DNA of 43,165 bases from positions 1 to 43,165 of the IMG/VR virus record IMGVR_UViG_3300043398_000501. One strand, given 5' to 3'. Positions within the stretch are counted from its first letter, which is position 1. Each line of letters starts with the position of its first letter. The notes beneath the pieces are model-generated. The model worked only from the letters and a program-made list of their open reading frames with translations, had not been told where the DNA came from and did not search any database. This DNA is from a virus. Of this stretch, positions 32,548 to 41,939 are shown in pieces. Made by a program: the position numbers and the translations under genes.

Positions 32548-34587
32548 TTAGGTGTTCCTTCGCTGTCTACCGCGGGCCATCTCCAAAGTGCGTCGTCTGA
32601 CGAGTTCCTCGTATCTGCCAGGATCTCTGACGTCTCTCATCCAGCGCCTGATGTACGCCCATGCGAACCAGGTGCACATCATCAGGTCAGTGTGCAGACT
32701 CGTGCCAGAGTTCTTCAGTTCGTACACCAACTCGTCGATGCACTGCTTGTATTTCTCTGAACCGTTATATCGAATAATGAATTTGCCGGCGCAAAAATCC
32801 GACGCCATGCCCGGAACGCCGTCTGTCAGATCGTGTTTCTCAGTGCCGGTCTGATGATCGATCACGGGTATCGATCCCCAGTATTCCTCGACACCCGACT
32901 GGAACAATACGCCTGCACCGTTCCTCTCGATGATCATGCCGATCTGACCTGGTCGATCCGCAGGTTTGGATGGAACGATGTCATCATTCCACGTGCGGTA
33001 CATCCATTCCCTGTATGCCGACGTTCCAGTCAGACCCTTGTCTCTATCGATCCAGAACAGATCGAACTTGTCGTCCCAGGTGAGACCCATTCCGCATCCG
33101 GCCATCCACGCGGTCAACTGGTCCTTGCCCGTCTTTCTGGCCCACGCGGGGTCCCATGACTGGACGATCAGTTGATAGGGTCCGAGATCTCCTGGAGACT
33201 GCTTCATCTCCGGGTCCGCCATGGTGGAGATCTTGACGGCCTCCTCACCGCTCAGTGTGCACTCGATGATGCTTCCAGGTATCACCCGTCTGGCCTGTTT
33301 CGTCAACGGGGCAAGGTCGTGTCTCAACGCTCCGTCGATCCAGTCCTTCTTGAACCATGACGTCGAATCGTCATGGGGTTTGTTCTTGAATTCGGTTTGC
33401 CACGCCCAATGGCCGATCTTGTTTCTGATCGTCTCGAGGGCTTGGACCGTGAACCTCGCACCCCAATAAGAACACGGTTCTATCGCCGATGTGCGCTCGT
33501 TGCACACCGGACAGTCCATCGGACCGACGCTTCTCGACGGCATGCCGCACTGCGAACATCCGGGGCGTTCTTGGATTGCCTCGAATGTCTGGCGTCTGAA
33601 CGTGGCTCCTCTATGACCCGTGAGGATCTGCCACAGAAGACCCATCTCTCCGATGACCGTGCCGTGAAACATGAAGATCGCATTGGGATGACACGCCGGA
33701 ACGACGCGCTGATCCCACCATCCCCACATCTTGTTGGCCATCTCAGGGGTATTGATGAACTTGTCATCGTCGGAGTCGTCGCTGATCACGGCATCTGGAC
33801 GATACTCATTGTTCTTCACGCCACGCATCGATTGCATGGCGCCCTTGCCGATGACCCGAGACCTGTTGGGTAGGATGAACTCGTCTCTGGTCCACACCCT
33901 CTGGTCCGCTCGTCTGGCGATCTGTTCTCCGAAATCCTCAATGATCTTGGTGTTCTCCTCGAGTTCCGTCTTGATCTCGTTGCAACGTTCTGCCACCTGA
34001 TCCGTCGTGTTGGACAGCACCAACAGGCACCTGCTCCTGAGTGTCAGGACCAGCCACAGACCAGTGATTTCCAGCAGCCACGTCGATTTTGCTCCACCTC
34101 GAGCTAACGCCGTGGCCATGCCGTCCGCGTAGCTCTCGCCGCCTGGCATCAAAAGTGACGCCTTGACCAGCAGCGAGACTTGGTGGGCCAAGTAGTAGTG
34201 GACGTACGAGCTCCTGACCGCGTGTTCCCTCATGTCCCACGGCCCGGGTTTGCCGCATGATGGACACATGAGGATCGTTCGGTGGGGGACCTCATTGTCG
34301 CAATTGGGACAGATCGGATCGGTTGAGATGAACTTGTGTCTGAGATACCTCTGAGCGAACACCCAGGGGTGGTCCAAGGCGTCGAGCCTCTGGATGCAGT
34401 CAACGGCCGAATCCAACGCGTCGAGTCTGGCATCTGTGAGGGTTCCAGACCTGGCATCCGTCAGGCGCTCCTTCAGCACCCTCCTGAGATCAGACGCCGA
34501 ATCGAGCCCCATCTTATCGGCCACGGCCTCCATGGCTCGGCGTTTGACCCCCGAGTCTCCCAACCTGTCGAATCCGTCGTCAGACAC
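32548..34587 (-). CDS. Terminase large subunit with two zinc ribbons
   Basis: A 679-residue packaging motor. GTG 34587 is chosen because GAGG lies six bases upstream; TTG 34593 is the longer alternative. The ATPase has a Walker A (TALARGGAKSTW, about residues 159-170), Walker B (PDAVISDDSDDD, about 264-275) and a coupling FHGTV (about 307-311). The nuclease has SWDPAW (Asp about 479) and MIIERNGAG (about 551-559), with a late Asp near 648. Unusually, a first ribbon (CPNC...CPSC, about 93-111) precedes the Walker A and a second (CSQC...CPVC, about 344-362) lies after the coupling motif. It cuts and pumps phage DNA through the portal. It sits among tail fibre genes rather than next to the head genes. 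Confidence 0.9.
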   Translation of the reverse strand: MSDDGFDRLGDSGVKRRAMEAVADKMGLDSASDLRRVLKERLTDARSGTLTDARLDALDSAVDCIQRLDALDHPWVFAQRYLRHKFISTDPICPNCDNEVPHRTILMCPSCGKPGPWDMREHAVRSSYVHYYLAHQVSLLVKASLLMPGGESYADGMATALARGGAKSTWLLEITGLWLVLTLRSRCLLVLSNTTDQVAERCNEIKTELEENTKIIEDFGEQIARRADQRVWTRDEFILPNRSRVIGKGAMQSMRGVKNNEYRPDAVISDDSDDDKFINTPEMANKMWGWWDQRVVPACHPNAIFMFHGTVIGEMGLLWQILTGHRGATFRRQTFEAIQERPGCSQCGMPSRSVGPMDCPVCNERTSAIEPCSYWGARFTVQALETIRNKIGHWAWQTEFKNKPHDDSTSWFKKDWIDGALRHDLAPLTKQARRVIPGSIIECTLSGEEAVKISTMADPEMKQSPGDLGPYQLIVQSWDPAWARKTGKDQLTAWMAGCGMGLTWDDKFDLFWIDRDKGLTGTSAYREWMYRTWNDDIVPSKPADRPGQIGMIIERNGAGVLFQSGVEEYWGSIPVIDHQTGTEKHDLTDGVPGMASDFCAGKFIIRYNGSEKYKQCIDELVYELKNSGTSLHTDLMMCTWFAWAYIRRWMRDVRDPGRYEELVRRRTLEMARGRQRRNT

Positions 34588-34595
34588 GGCCAACC

Positions 34596-37500
34596 TCAGG
34601 TGTCGTTGTTGGCCACGGTATCACCGCCGCTGTTGGTGAGGGACCCGTCGATCCTATTCCCCACGAATACACCGTTGATGGATGACGCCTCGAGGGTGAC
34701 ATCGTCATTGAACTTGTTGCCGACGTACACCCCGCTGAGAACACTGAACGAGTGGGCTGCGCTGGTGTCAGTCCAGTAGTTGCCGACAGCCACGACGGAT
34801 TGAGACGCAACTCCATCGTTCATCGTACCGCCGACCACATTGCCGACGATCACGCTGTCCTGACCGTCAGGAGTGTCGAATCCGATGTTGTTCAGGATCA
34901 TATTGCCCGTGAGGACCACCCCTCCGCCGGTGCCTCCGTCGATGCCGAAGATCGCGTTGTTGATGTGGTTTCCGGTCACCACCATGTGGGCCGCGAGTTC
35001 GAACGTGAAGTTGCCAGACGTCAACACGTTGCCCACGAATGCGGATCCGCTGATGTCGTCGCCAGTGACATCGTCTCCAGACTCGAGGATGTTCAGAGCG
35101 AAGACGATCTCGCTGCTGTCCACGCCTCCCAGACCTTCATCGAATCTGACTCCGCAATCCCTCATGACGTTGCCGATCACGACGGCCGTGGAGCCCTGGA
35201 ACAGGAGTCCCCTACACGTCAACCCGGAGTCCCCCAGGATCACGTTCAACGCGAAGACGGCCGGAGAGTCGGAGCTCGCCGATGACGCGCCACTCGGCAG
35301 GCAATTGATGCCGATCGGAGTTCCGGACGCCGCATCGACCATGTCGATGACGTTGCCGAAGGCCATGAACCCTCGCTCGTCGGTTCCACCCTGAGCGTCG
35401 AGGACAATCCCGCTGGGGTCAGCCCCGTCCAGCGCGATCACGTTGCCGTACACCGACACGGTGCACTCATCCTCCATGCTCACCGCGATACCGGCGGCCT
35501 CGGCGACCACCACGTTGGAGTGGACCAGGGATCTGTGGAGGCTCTTCACCGTGATGCCGGTCTCAACGTTCACCACGGCGTTGTCGTGGATGAGGTTGTT
35601 GCCGCTGGTCTCCCCGAGGCCGACGATGTCATCGACGTTCAGGTCGATCCCGACCGATCCAGCCGGAGCGGTCCTGCCGTCAATCAGATTGTCATGGATG
35701 AACCAACACGTTCTGAACGCGGATGTCGTGTCGGCACCGGTCAACTTCATGAGCGGAGCGGTCGTGCCGTCATTCCGTCTGAAGAAGTTGTCTCGTATAT
35801 TGATGCGGACGACATCCGTCATATCCGAGTCGTTGCCGAGGTGAACGACCGAGAAGTTGCCGGTGACGTCCAGGTCATTGTCGTGGATCCTGGAGTCAGA
35901 GAGCTTTCGGGATCTGATGCCGTTGCCCTGAAGAGCCGTTCCCTTGTTGCCCCTGATCGTCCATTTGGTCTGGGTCCCACCGGCCGCTCCGATGTCCGTC
36001 AGGAATCCGGCTTGGCTGAGCACGGTTGCGGCCGAGTCGTTTTCGACCACACAGTCCCTCACCAACAGGAACGAGCTGGCCTCAGCCGCCGCGGTCACCC
36101 ACAGGACCGACTCGGCCGAGTACAGCCTACATCTGTCGAACGTGAGCCTCTTGACCTCATTGGCCTCAGAGTACACCACGTGGGGCAGATACACGTTGCT
36201 TCCGAGCACGTCATTGCCGTCCACGGTACACTCGACGAACTCGAGTCCGTCCACGTCTCCGAAGTTGGCGACCACGGCCGTGTCAGCCGCGGTTCCAGTG
36301 CCGTTGTAGTCGAAGTAGACCCCCTCGAATCGCCAATTCCTGAGGGTGGCGCCGGACGCGACCCTGAACAACGGATCGTCGAAGCTCCACGCGACCTTCG
36401 AGCCGTCGATGGCCGCTCCGGCGGATGAGGCGATCATCCTGCCGCCGCGTGCTCTGAACGTCACGTTGGGGACGCCCACAAGGTCAGCATCGGAGATCGA
36501 CGCGCTGACCGTGACGTTGCCCAACAGCTCGATGACGTACCCTCTGCGATTGGTCGCCGTGGTATTGAGTGCCGCTGCGAACGCCAACGCACCCTCAAGG
36601 GTATTGAACATCGCTCGATGCGCCGACGTTCCGCTGACAGACAGAACGAGCTGCTCGTTGAACTCGTTGACCATCTTCATGATGGTCGTCACGAGCGTGA
36701 TCTGGGAAGCTCCGTCGGTCTCCACCCTGTACGCTGGAACTGCCGAAGCCCCGGCCGCCGTGCTGAACGACGTCGAGAAGTCCCACCCTGGAGCCGTGTT
36801 GTCCCAGTACACGTACGTCGTGCTTGACGGAGCGAACGGACCGACGGTGTCCAGAGACGTCACGGTGATAGCACCATCGACGTACGCCTCGCCCACTCCG
36901 ATGTCCAGGTCGTCGGCGTTGATGGTGAGGGTCGGTCTGTCGGTCCATCCCTTGGCGATCACGGTCTCTGGAACGCCTGAGAGATCGTTGAGGGTCTGCG
37001 AGACGGACTCGATGACGTGCTGTCCGGTCATGTCGATGATCTCGGCGACCGTGTCGGATTCCACCGTGCCGAGGAAGATGTAACTCCTGTTCGAGTCGAA
37101 GTTCGTAGTAGTTATGACTGGCCCGAGCACCACGATCTTGTACCTGGCAGCCACGAGAGACGGCGACGCCTGACCGAGATATCCGTCGCCAATCCCGGTG
37201 ATGTCCACCACCCACCCGCCGATCGCCAGTCTCGTGAGTTTGGCGCCGAATGCGATGGCCACATCAGGATCATCATCGGAGATGGTCACGCCCGCAACGT
37301 CTGTGTCGAGGTACACGATGCAGTCGTACGACCAGTCGTCATCCTCATCGTTGGACGTGAGCCACTCTTGAACCCCCAATCCCGTCAGACCGGTGGTCAC
37401 CCTCAGGCGCAGACCGGACCCGCCGTCGCTGACGGCCGATGGGGCGACCGTCACGCCGGGCGCGTCCACCCATCTGGAGTATCCCCTCGAGCCGTTGTCA

Positions 37501-37916
37501 CCGATCCCGACATCGATCGGAAACCTGGTGTTGTGCAGGTATACCCTGTACGTCGTGCCGTCGTCATTCTCGTACGGCAGATCCTCGAACCACGCCGGAT
37601 CGTGGAGTACGATGGTTCTCGATCCCTCCACAGAGGTCACGAGGGCCGAGTTGCTGCCCATGCCGATGAACACCTCCCCGGAGTCGGACAGACACGGGAG
37701 GTTGCCCTCGACCGTCAACTTCCGCTCGTTGATCGCGGCTGCGTCATCGACGATCTCCAGGCCGGTGCCAGACCCGTCCACCACGCATTCGCCGATGATC
37801 CTACCACCGAGATCTCTGACCGTTTGACGTACGGCTTCGAAGATGTTGTCCTCGAGGGTCCTTGCGCCCAGAATGGCTCGGTTGAAGAATCCGGCGTAGA
37901 TGTTCCTGTCGGCCAC
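34596..37916 (-). CDS. Large beta-helix tail spike or fibre protein
   Basis: A 1,106-residue protein, GTG start with GAGGTGA upstream. The first 130 residues (ADRNIYAGFFNRAILGARTLEDNIFEAVRQ) look like a baseplate attachment region followed by small beta domains. From about residue 560 to the end there are many short turns such as IRGNKGTAL, IHDNDLDVTGN, IHDNLIDG, IHDNAVV, VHSNVVV, VYGNVI, AFGNVI, VIGNVM, FVGNVL, VTGNHI, LTGNMI and IVGNVV. This is the rung pattern of a right-handed parallel beta helix, as in pectate-lyase-like tail spikes that bind or cut surface polysaccharide. No catalytic residues can be named with confidence. Confidence 0.8.
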   Translation of the reverse strand: MADRNIYAGFFNRAILGARTLEDNIFEAVRQTVRDLGGRIIGECVVDGSGTGLEIVDDAAAINERKLTVEGNLPCLSDSGEVFIGMGSNSALVTSVEGSRTIVLHDPAWFEDLPYENDDGTTYRVYLHNTRFPIDVGIGDNGSRGYSRWVDAPGVTVAPSAVSDGGSGLRLRVTTGLTGLGVQEWLTSNDEDDDWSYDCIVYLDTDVAGVTISDDDPDVAIAFGAKLTRLAIGGWVVDITGIGDGYLGQASPSLVAARYKIVVLGPVITTTNFDSNRSYIFLGTVESDTVAEIIDMTGQHVIESVSQTLNDLSGVPETVIAKGWTDRPTLTINADDLDIGVGEAYVDGAITVTSLDTVGPFAPSSTTYVYWDNTAPGWDFSTSFSTAAGASAVPAYRVETDGASQITLVTTIMKMVNEFNEQLVLSVSGTSAHRAMFNTLEGALAFAAALNTTATNRRGYVIELLGNVTVSASISDADLVGVPNVTFRARGGRMIASSAGAAIDGSKVAWSFDDPLFRVASGATLRNWRFEGVYFDYNGTGTAADTAVVANFGDVDGLEFVECTVDGNDVLGSNVYLPHVVYSEANEVKRLTFDRCRLYSAESVLWVTAAAEASSFLLVRDCVVENDSAATVLSQAGFLTDIGAAGGTQTKWTIRGNKGTALQGNGIRSRKLSDSRIHDNDLDVTGNFSVVHLGNDSDMTDVVRINIRDNFFRRNDGTTAPLMKLTGADTTSAFRTCWFIHDNLIDGRTAPAGSVGIDLNVDDIVGLGETSGNNLIHDNAVVNVETGITVKSLHRSLVHSNVVVAEAAGIAVSMEDECTVSVYGNVIALDGADPSGIVLDAQGGTDERGFMAFGNVIDMVDAASGTPIGINCLPSGASSASSDSPAVFALNVILGDSGLTCRGLLFQGSTAVVIGNVMRDCGVRFDEGLGGVDSSEIVFALNILESGDDVTGDDISGSAFVGNVLTSGNFTFELAAHMVVTGNHINNAIFGIDGGTGGGVVLTGNMILNNIGFDTPDGQDSVIVGNVVGGTMNDGVASQSVVAVGNYWTDTSAAHSFSVLSGVYVGNKFNDDVTLEASSINGVFVGNRIDGSLTNSGGDTVANNDT

Positions 37917-37919
37917 TCG

Positions 37920-39122
37920 TCACCTCGAGGCGGCCGTGATCGCGGCCACCCTCAGTCTGCCTGTGGTGAATAGGGAGGTCCGAAGTCCGGTGAACGTCCT
38001 GACCCCTGCCGGACGAGTCATCACCGATCCCGAATCGTCGAACCACGGACTTGGATCGTGGTCCACATACACTCTAACCCTGGCCGACGTATTCGCACTC
38101 TTCGAACAAACTACGTCGAGTCGATGGTATCCGCCGGACGTTGGACTGTTGCAGATCGTGAACGGATGAGAGCCAAACTGAGTCGGCACTCCTCCCACCA
38201 CCCTGTGCACGGTGAGATTTTGGGACGTTCCCACTGGGATCCTCACGACGTACCCGTCCCCGGCGCCGAACGGTCCGGTTGGATCGGAGTAAACCCAGTG
38301 TTCCCAGACGTCTCCTTCGGCGGCGCCAGCCGTCTTGAAGAAGACCGTCGTCCACCAACACGATGCGTCTCCATCCTCCTCAGGAGCAGCCGTGGGAGAC
38401 ATCAGAAATTGGATCACCGTGGCCGATACGCCGGGGCCCAGAGCCATGGCCTCGAACTCGTACGGCACGTCGCTCTCGACCTCGTCTGGAAATCCCGGGT
38501 CAGCGACTGGAACCCATCCGCCAACGCCGTTCCTCCACGATGTCAGCGCGAACGTCTCCACGACGTCCACCGAATCGAGCACAGGCTTGGCGAGCTCGTC
38601 GATCCTATCCTCCACCTCTCCGATCACGAAGTCCTCCGCGCTGGGACCCTGACCCAACACGAATAACAACGTCTCGTCAACGTTTTCAGGATACAACAGC
38701 GTCACGGCCATGGTGGACGATCCCGTGATCACCCGCTGTGATATCCATGACCTGACGATCACGGGACCGGCCGTCAGGGCCGATGCCACCGTTCTGTGGG
38801 CTCTGAACGACCCACGCCATGACCTGAGGTCTGGCGCGAGCATGGCCAGACGTCGAAGTTTGTCGAAACTGAGCGATCCCCCCCTCACGTCGATGCCGTT
38901 CATTTCGAGAGACCTGTACAGGTCTCCGTCGGCGCATCGGCGCGGATTCAAGATGATCGGTAGATACGACTCCATGTCGAGCAGAGGGTTGAGCGCGTGA
39001 GCCGCCGCCTGGATCAGGGACTCCACCATCCGCTTGGCCACCGGGTCGGACACCAGTCCCTTGGGCGTCCACCTTCTTCCCAGCGATACCAGTCCCTTGC
39101 GATCCAGATCGTCAAAGCTCAT
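37920..39122 (-). CDS. Baseplate wedge protein, P2 gpI-like, with an extra C-terminal domain
   Basis: A 400-residue protein immediately after the gpJ-like gene; its ATG start lies inside the gpJ-like gene end, an 11-base overlap, with AAGGAGG upstream. The N-terminal 120 residues (DPVAKRMVESLIQAAAHALNPLLD, then LRRLAMLAPDLRSWRG) have the helical, tryptophan-containing pattern of the gpI/gp7-like family. The C-terminal half (about 200-380) is beta-rich and contains GYHRLDVVCSKSANTSARVRVYVDHDP, a LamG-like pattern. In P2-type phages gpI ends the wedge and binds the fibre. The next gene is the spike, which fits that role. Confidence 0.65.
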   Translation of the reverse strand: MSFDDLDRKGLVSLGRRWTPKGLVSDPVAKRMVESLIQAAAHALNPLLDMESYLPIILNPRRCADGDLYRSLEMNGIDVRGGSLSFDKLRRLAMLAPDLRSWRGSFRAHRTVASALTAGPVIVRSWISQRVITGSSTMAVTLLYPENVDETLLFVLGQGPSAEDFVIGEVEDRIDELAKPVLDSVDVVETFALTSWRNGVGGWVPVADPGFPDEVESDVPYEFEAMALGPGVSATVIQFLMSPTAAPEEDGDASCWWTTVFFKTAGAAEGDVWEHWVYSDPTGPFGAGDGYVVRIPVGTSQNLTVHRVVGGVPTQFGSHPFTICNSPTSGGYHRLDVVCSKSANTSARVRVYVDHDPSPWFDDSGSVMTRPAGVRTFTGLRTSLFTTGRLRVAAITAASR

Positions 39123-41340
39123 CCGGCCTCCTTACGATCACGTTTACGGTCGGGTCAAACGTCGGATCGAGCGTAGGAAGCTCGCCTTCCAACAGTTGTA
39201 CGACATCCCCTGACCCGTACGTGTCCGTTCCGTCTGTGACCGATATCTCGATGTAGACTCTCCCGGGAATGCCAGCCCAGAGCTGACCGAACAGGATGGG
39301 CAGCGGAACCAACCCACCCATGTCGAACATGAACTGTTGGTCCGAATCTCGAGCGTGGGGCTTGAAGAACGACCTGACGATCTGATTGACCTGGTCCTTC
39401 ACGCCGTTGGGATTGGCGATGGTGACCGTGATCGTGGGGATGAGCGTCCTCGGTACGAATTGTGTGACGATCGCCTGCGTGTTGTTTGGACCGTGACCGC
39501 CGATGATCTCTATGCCGATCTCCACCCCGTTCAACCACTCTTCGGCCTCCGTGAGGTCAGAACTGCTCACGGCTCCGTCCGCGTCGGCCTCAGACCCGAC
39601 CGTCACGATCCTGTACTGACGATCTCCGGCGCCCTCCAGGGTGTAAAACGCTCTGGAGAACGGCCTACGCCCATCCTCTGTCTCGAAAGTGGCTCTGTAC
39701 GGCGCGCCGCCGGTGAGCGCGGTGACGATCTCCGTTCTTGTAACGACGCTCTCGGCTCTTAACGAGAGTTGAGGAAGCACGGCCTTCCTGAATCTCAGCG
39801 CCGACTCTCTGTCGTCCACCTCTCTCTTGGCGTAGCCATCGGTTCCTCTGAACAACGTCCACGTGTCGAGCTCTCCGAGGCCACCGATCGCTCTGATCTC
39901 CGCGAATGCAGCCAGATCGCCGGCCTCCACGGAAGCCGTCCTCATGGTTACTCGAACCGAATCTCCCTCAGGCGGCACTTGGCCGACAGCTCCATCGCCG
40001 AACAGGATCCCCCACCCATCGTCCGGGTCCTCAATGAACAGGGCGTGTTTCGACGTGGAATCGGAATTGGAGAAATCCTCGACGACAAACCACTCATCGT
40101 CATTGCCAACCTTGATCACGATCGCCGGATCTTCCACCGGTTCTCGTATCGGTGGACTGGACACCGGCATGAATTGGAACGTCGTCCCGTCGGTCTGTCC
40201 GATGTTGCTGACGATCCTCACGCCCTGGGATACAGACGTGACCACCCACAGGTTGTCGTCTGACGTCGCCCCGTCGATGACAAGGTTCGACGGGTCGGAG
40301 TTCGCCCCCATGTCGACCACCCTGAACCTCAGGGCGAATCTTCCTGACGCGTTCTTCGACCACAGGACGTCCTCGTCCATCAGCTTGGAGAAATCGACGT
40401 CAATAGCCGCGTCGGTAGTGAATCCGACGGTGTTGTCCACGAATCCTCTCACCGGACGCCACTCGGCGAGGACTTCATAGTCGCTGGCTGACACGCTTGG
40501 AGACGCCTGGCCCATGAACGATGTCGTGGCCTTGAGGGAACCGGCGTGGAGTATCACCGTGGTATCCTCGGCCACACCGGACGGCTTGTGTCGGATCCTG
40601 ACCTCCAACCCCCTGGGCTGGATGGACAGCTCGTCGTGCCACAGGTACCCGTCGAGCACGAACACCAACAGAGCACCCTCGTCGGACACCGAGTCGACTG
40701 AGCCGTACTCCTCGTTGTAGTGTTCCACGATGATGCCGGCCGGGTCTACAAACGGCGTGTCGAAGGTCAAGGCGACTGAGTTGAACGCCAGAGTGTCCAT
40801 CTCGACGACCATGGAGTCGCCTTCTGACACCGAAGCCGTATACGGAGCGCTCAACGCGTTCAGCTCGCCATCAGATACGTCGTGATGCGACACGTGAAAC
40901 GTCGAGATGGTCGGAAATTCCACGGTCTCGTCCACCGAGAACATGGGATCCTGGGTGGATGGAGGAGCGATGCGCTGTCCGGCTTCCACCAACAGATCGC
41001 CGGCCGAGTACGACGTTCCCTTCACCCTGGCGTACACCGGCCCCTGGGCCGGCGACATCGGTTCCAGCGGCCTGTTCACGATCTCGAGGAGGCCTATGAG
41101 GGCCTGTCTGGAATTGGCGGTCTTAGGCGAGAATTGCAACAGGGCGTGATTCATCCGCCCAAGCGCATGCTGACCCAGCGAAGCCAGAAGCGCCAGGATC
41201 TGCATGTACGGATCCGCCATGTCGCGAACCGTATGTTCGGGAAAGTTCAGCTCCTTGATCCTGACGAGCTCCCTGAACACGTCGTCATAGTCCACGACGG
41301 CAGCCGGCGGGAACCTGAGATCCCTCGGGATTTCGGCCAA
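39112..41340 (-). CDS. Baseplate wedge protein, gpJ-like (T4 gp6-related)
   Basis: A 742-residue protein starting at TTG with GGGAGG five bases upstream. The most diagnostic segment, DDGWGILFGDGAVGQVPPEG (about residues 435-454) followed by VRVTMRT, is the hallmark of the baseplate J family. The N-terminus (DDVFRELVRIKELNFPEHTV) and C-terminal beta strands (TITVTIANPNGVKDQVN and LPILFGQLWAGIPGRVYIEI) also fit. gpJ/gp6 proteins form the ring that connects wedge subunits and transmits the contraction signal. It lies after the gp25-like gene and before the gpI-like gene, the usual W-J-I order. Confidence 0.85.
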   Translation of the reverse strand: MAEIPRDLRFPPAAVVDYDDVFRELVRIKELNFPEHTVRDMADPYMQILALLASLGQHALGRMNHALLQFSPKTANSRQALIGLLEIVNRPLEPMSPAQGPVYARVKGTSYSAGDLLVEAGQRIAPPSTQDPMFSVDETVEFPTISTFHVSHHDVSDGELNALSAPYTASVSEGDSMVVEMDTLAFNSVALTFDTPFVDPAGIIVEHYNEEYGSVDSVSDEGALLVFVLDGYLWHDELSIQPRGLEVRIRHKPSGVAEDTTVILHAGSLKATTSFMGQASPSVSASDYEVLAEWRPVRGFVDNTVGFTTDAAIDVDFSKLMDEDVLWSKNASGRFALRFRVVDMGANSDPSNLVIDGATSDDNLWVVTSVSQGVRIVSNIGQTDGTTFQFMPVSSPPIREPVEDPAIVIKVGNDDEWFVVEDFSNSDSTSKHALFIEDPDDGWGILFGDGAVGQVPPEGDSVRVTMRTASVEAGDLAAFAEIRAIGGLGELDTWTLFRGTDGYAKREVDDRESALRFRKAVLPQLSLRAESVVTRTEIVTALTGGAPYRATFETEDGRRPFSRAFYTLEGAGDRQYRIVTVGSEADADGAVSSSDLTEAEEWLNGVEIGIEIIGGHGPNNTQAIVTQFVPRTLIPTITVTIANPNGVKDQVNQIVRSFFKPHARDSDQQFMFDMGGLVPLPILFGQLWAGIPGRVYIEISVTDGTDTYGSGDVVQLLEGELPTLDPTFDPTVNVIVRRPDEL

Positions 41341-41351
41341 CGCAACCTCCC

Positions 41352-41678
41352 TCAGGTCACTCGTATGGATCCTTGAGCTCTGGACTCTCTGTCGACGTAG
41401 ATCACCTGGTATTCATCTGAACCGTCCTCGCCCCTCGTCTCGTGTATCGCTTCTATCGATATGATCGGACTGAGACGCCTCAGGGCGTTCTCGATGCGGG
41501 ACCTGTTGCTGGATTGTACTCGAAAGGTGATGTCTCCGAGTGAGAGGTCCTCAGAATTGAACGGGTTCTGCGACAGGTCGCTGACCGTCATCAGAATGAT
41601 GACACCGGCCGCCTCCTTGCCATCCACGTATCCCAGTCGACCGTTCTTGATCACGGGCGGCCATTCCATGGTTCTCAC
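41352..41678 (-). CDS. Baseplate wedge protein, T4 gp25 / P2 gpW-like
   Basis: A 108-residue protein, GTG start with AGGAGGT upstream. SQNPFNSEDLSLGDITFRV and SSNRSRIENALRRLSPIIS are the strand and helix of the gp25 fold, which resembles a sheath handle and starts sheath polymerisation at the baseplate. The usual glutamate-rich signature is partly altered (ALRRLSP). The gene is followed by gpJ- and gpI-like genes, confirming a wedge module. Confidence 0.75.
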   Translation of the reverse strand: MRTMEWPPVIKNGRLGYVDGKEAAGVIILMTVSDLSQNPFNSEDLSLGDITFRVQSSNRSRIENALRRLSPIISIEAIHETRGEDGSDEYQVIYVDRESRAQGSIRVT

Positions 41679-41687
41679 GGCGACCTC

Positions 41688-41939
41688 CTAATCGAGGGGG
41701 CACTTCAGCTCGATGTTCAACACGGGGATCGATGGGATGGGCGGCAGATCGGGGATCGGCAGGTCGACGTTCAGACTGGGGATCGGGATCTGAGGCACCC
41801 TGCAGAGGCTCTGGTCCTCGAGGGGGCACTTCAGCTCGATGTTCAACACCGGGATCGATGGGATGGGCGGCAGATCGGGGATCGGCAGGTCGACGTTCAG
41901 ACTGGGGATCGGGATCTGAGGCACCCTGCAGAGGCTCAT
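41688..41939 (-). CDS. Proline-rich protein of two nearly identical 42-residue repeats
   Basis: An 83-residue protein whose ATG overlaps the upstream spike stop (ATGA). After the initial Met, the first copy (residues about 2-43) is repeated at 44-83: each begins SLCRVPQIPIPSLNVDLPI, continues with DLPPIPSIPVLNIELKCPL and has two cysteines. It is unlike any catalytic family I know. Regular proline and leucine/isoleucine spacing suggests a thin, extended or beta-type plug or spike. Its place between the gp5/gpV-like and gp25-like genes argues that it belongs to the baseplate. It could instead be an assembly factor. Confidence 0.7.
   Translation of the reverse strand: MSLCRVPQIPIPSLNVDLPIPDLPPIPSIPVLNIELKCPLEDQSLCRVPQIPIPSLNVDLPIPDLPPIPSIPVLNIELKCPLD
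41692..41937. repeat. Two 120-bp direct repeats inside the proline-rich gene
   Basis: Bases 41692-41811 and 41818-41937 (offset 126 bp) are almost identical. The only difference I see is AACACGGGG versus AACACCGGG. The lack of silent differences points to a recent duplication or repeated gene conversion. Confidence 0.85.
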
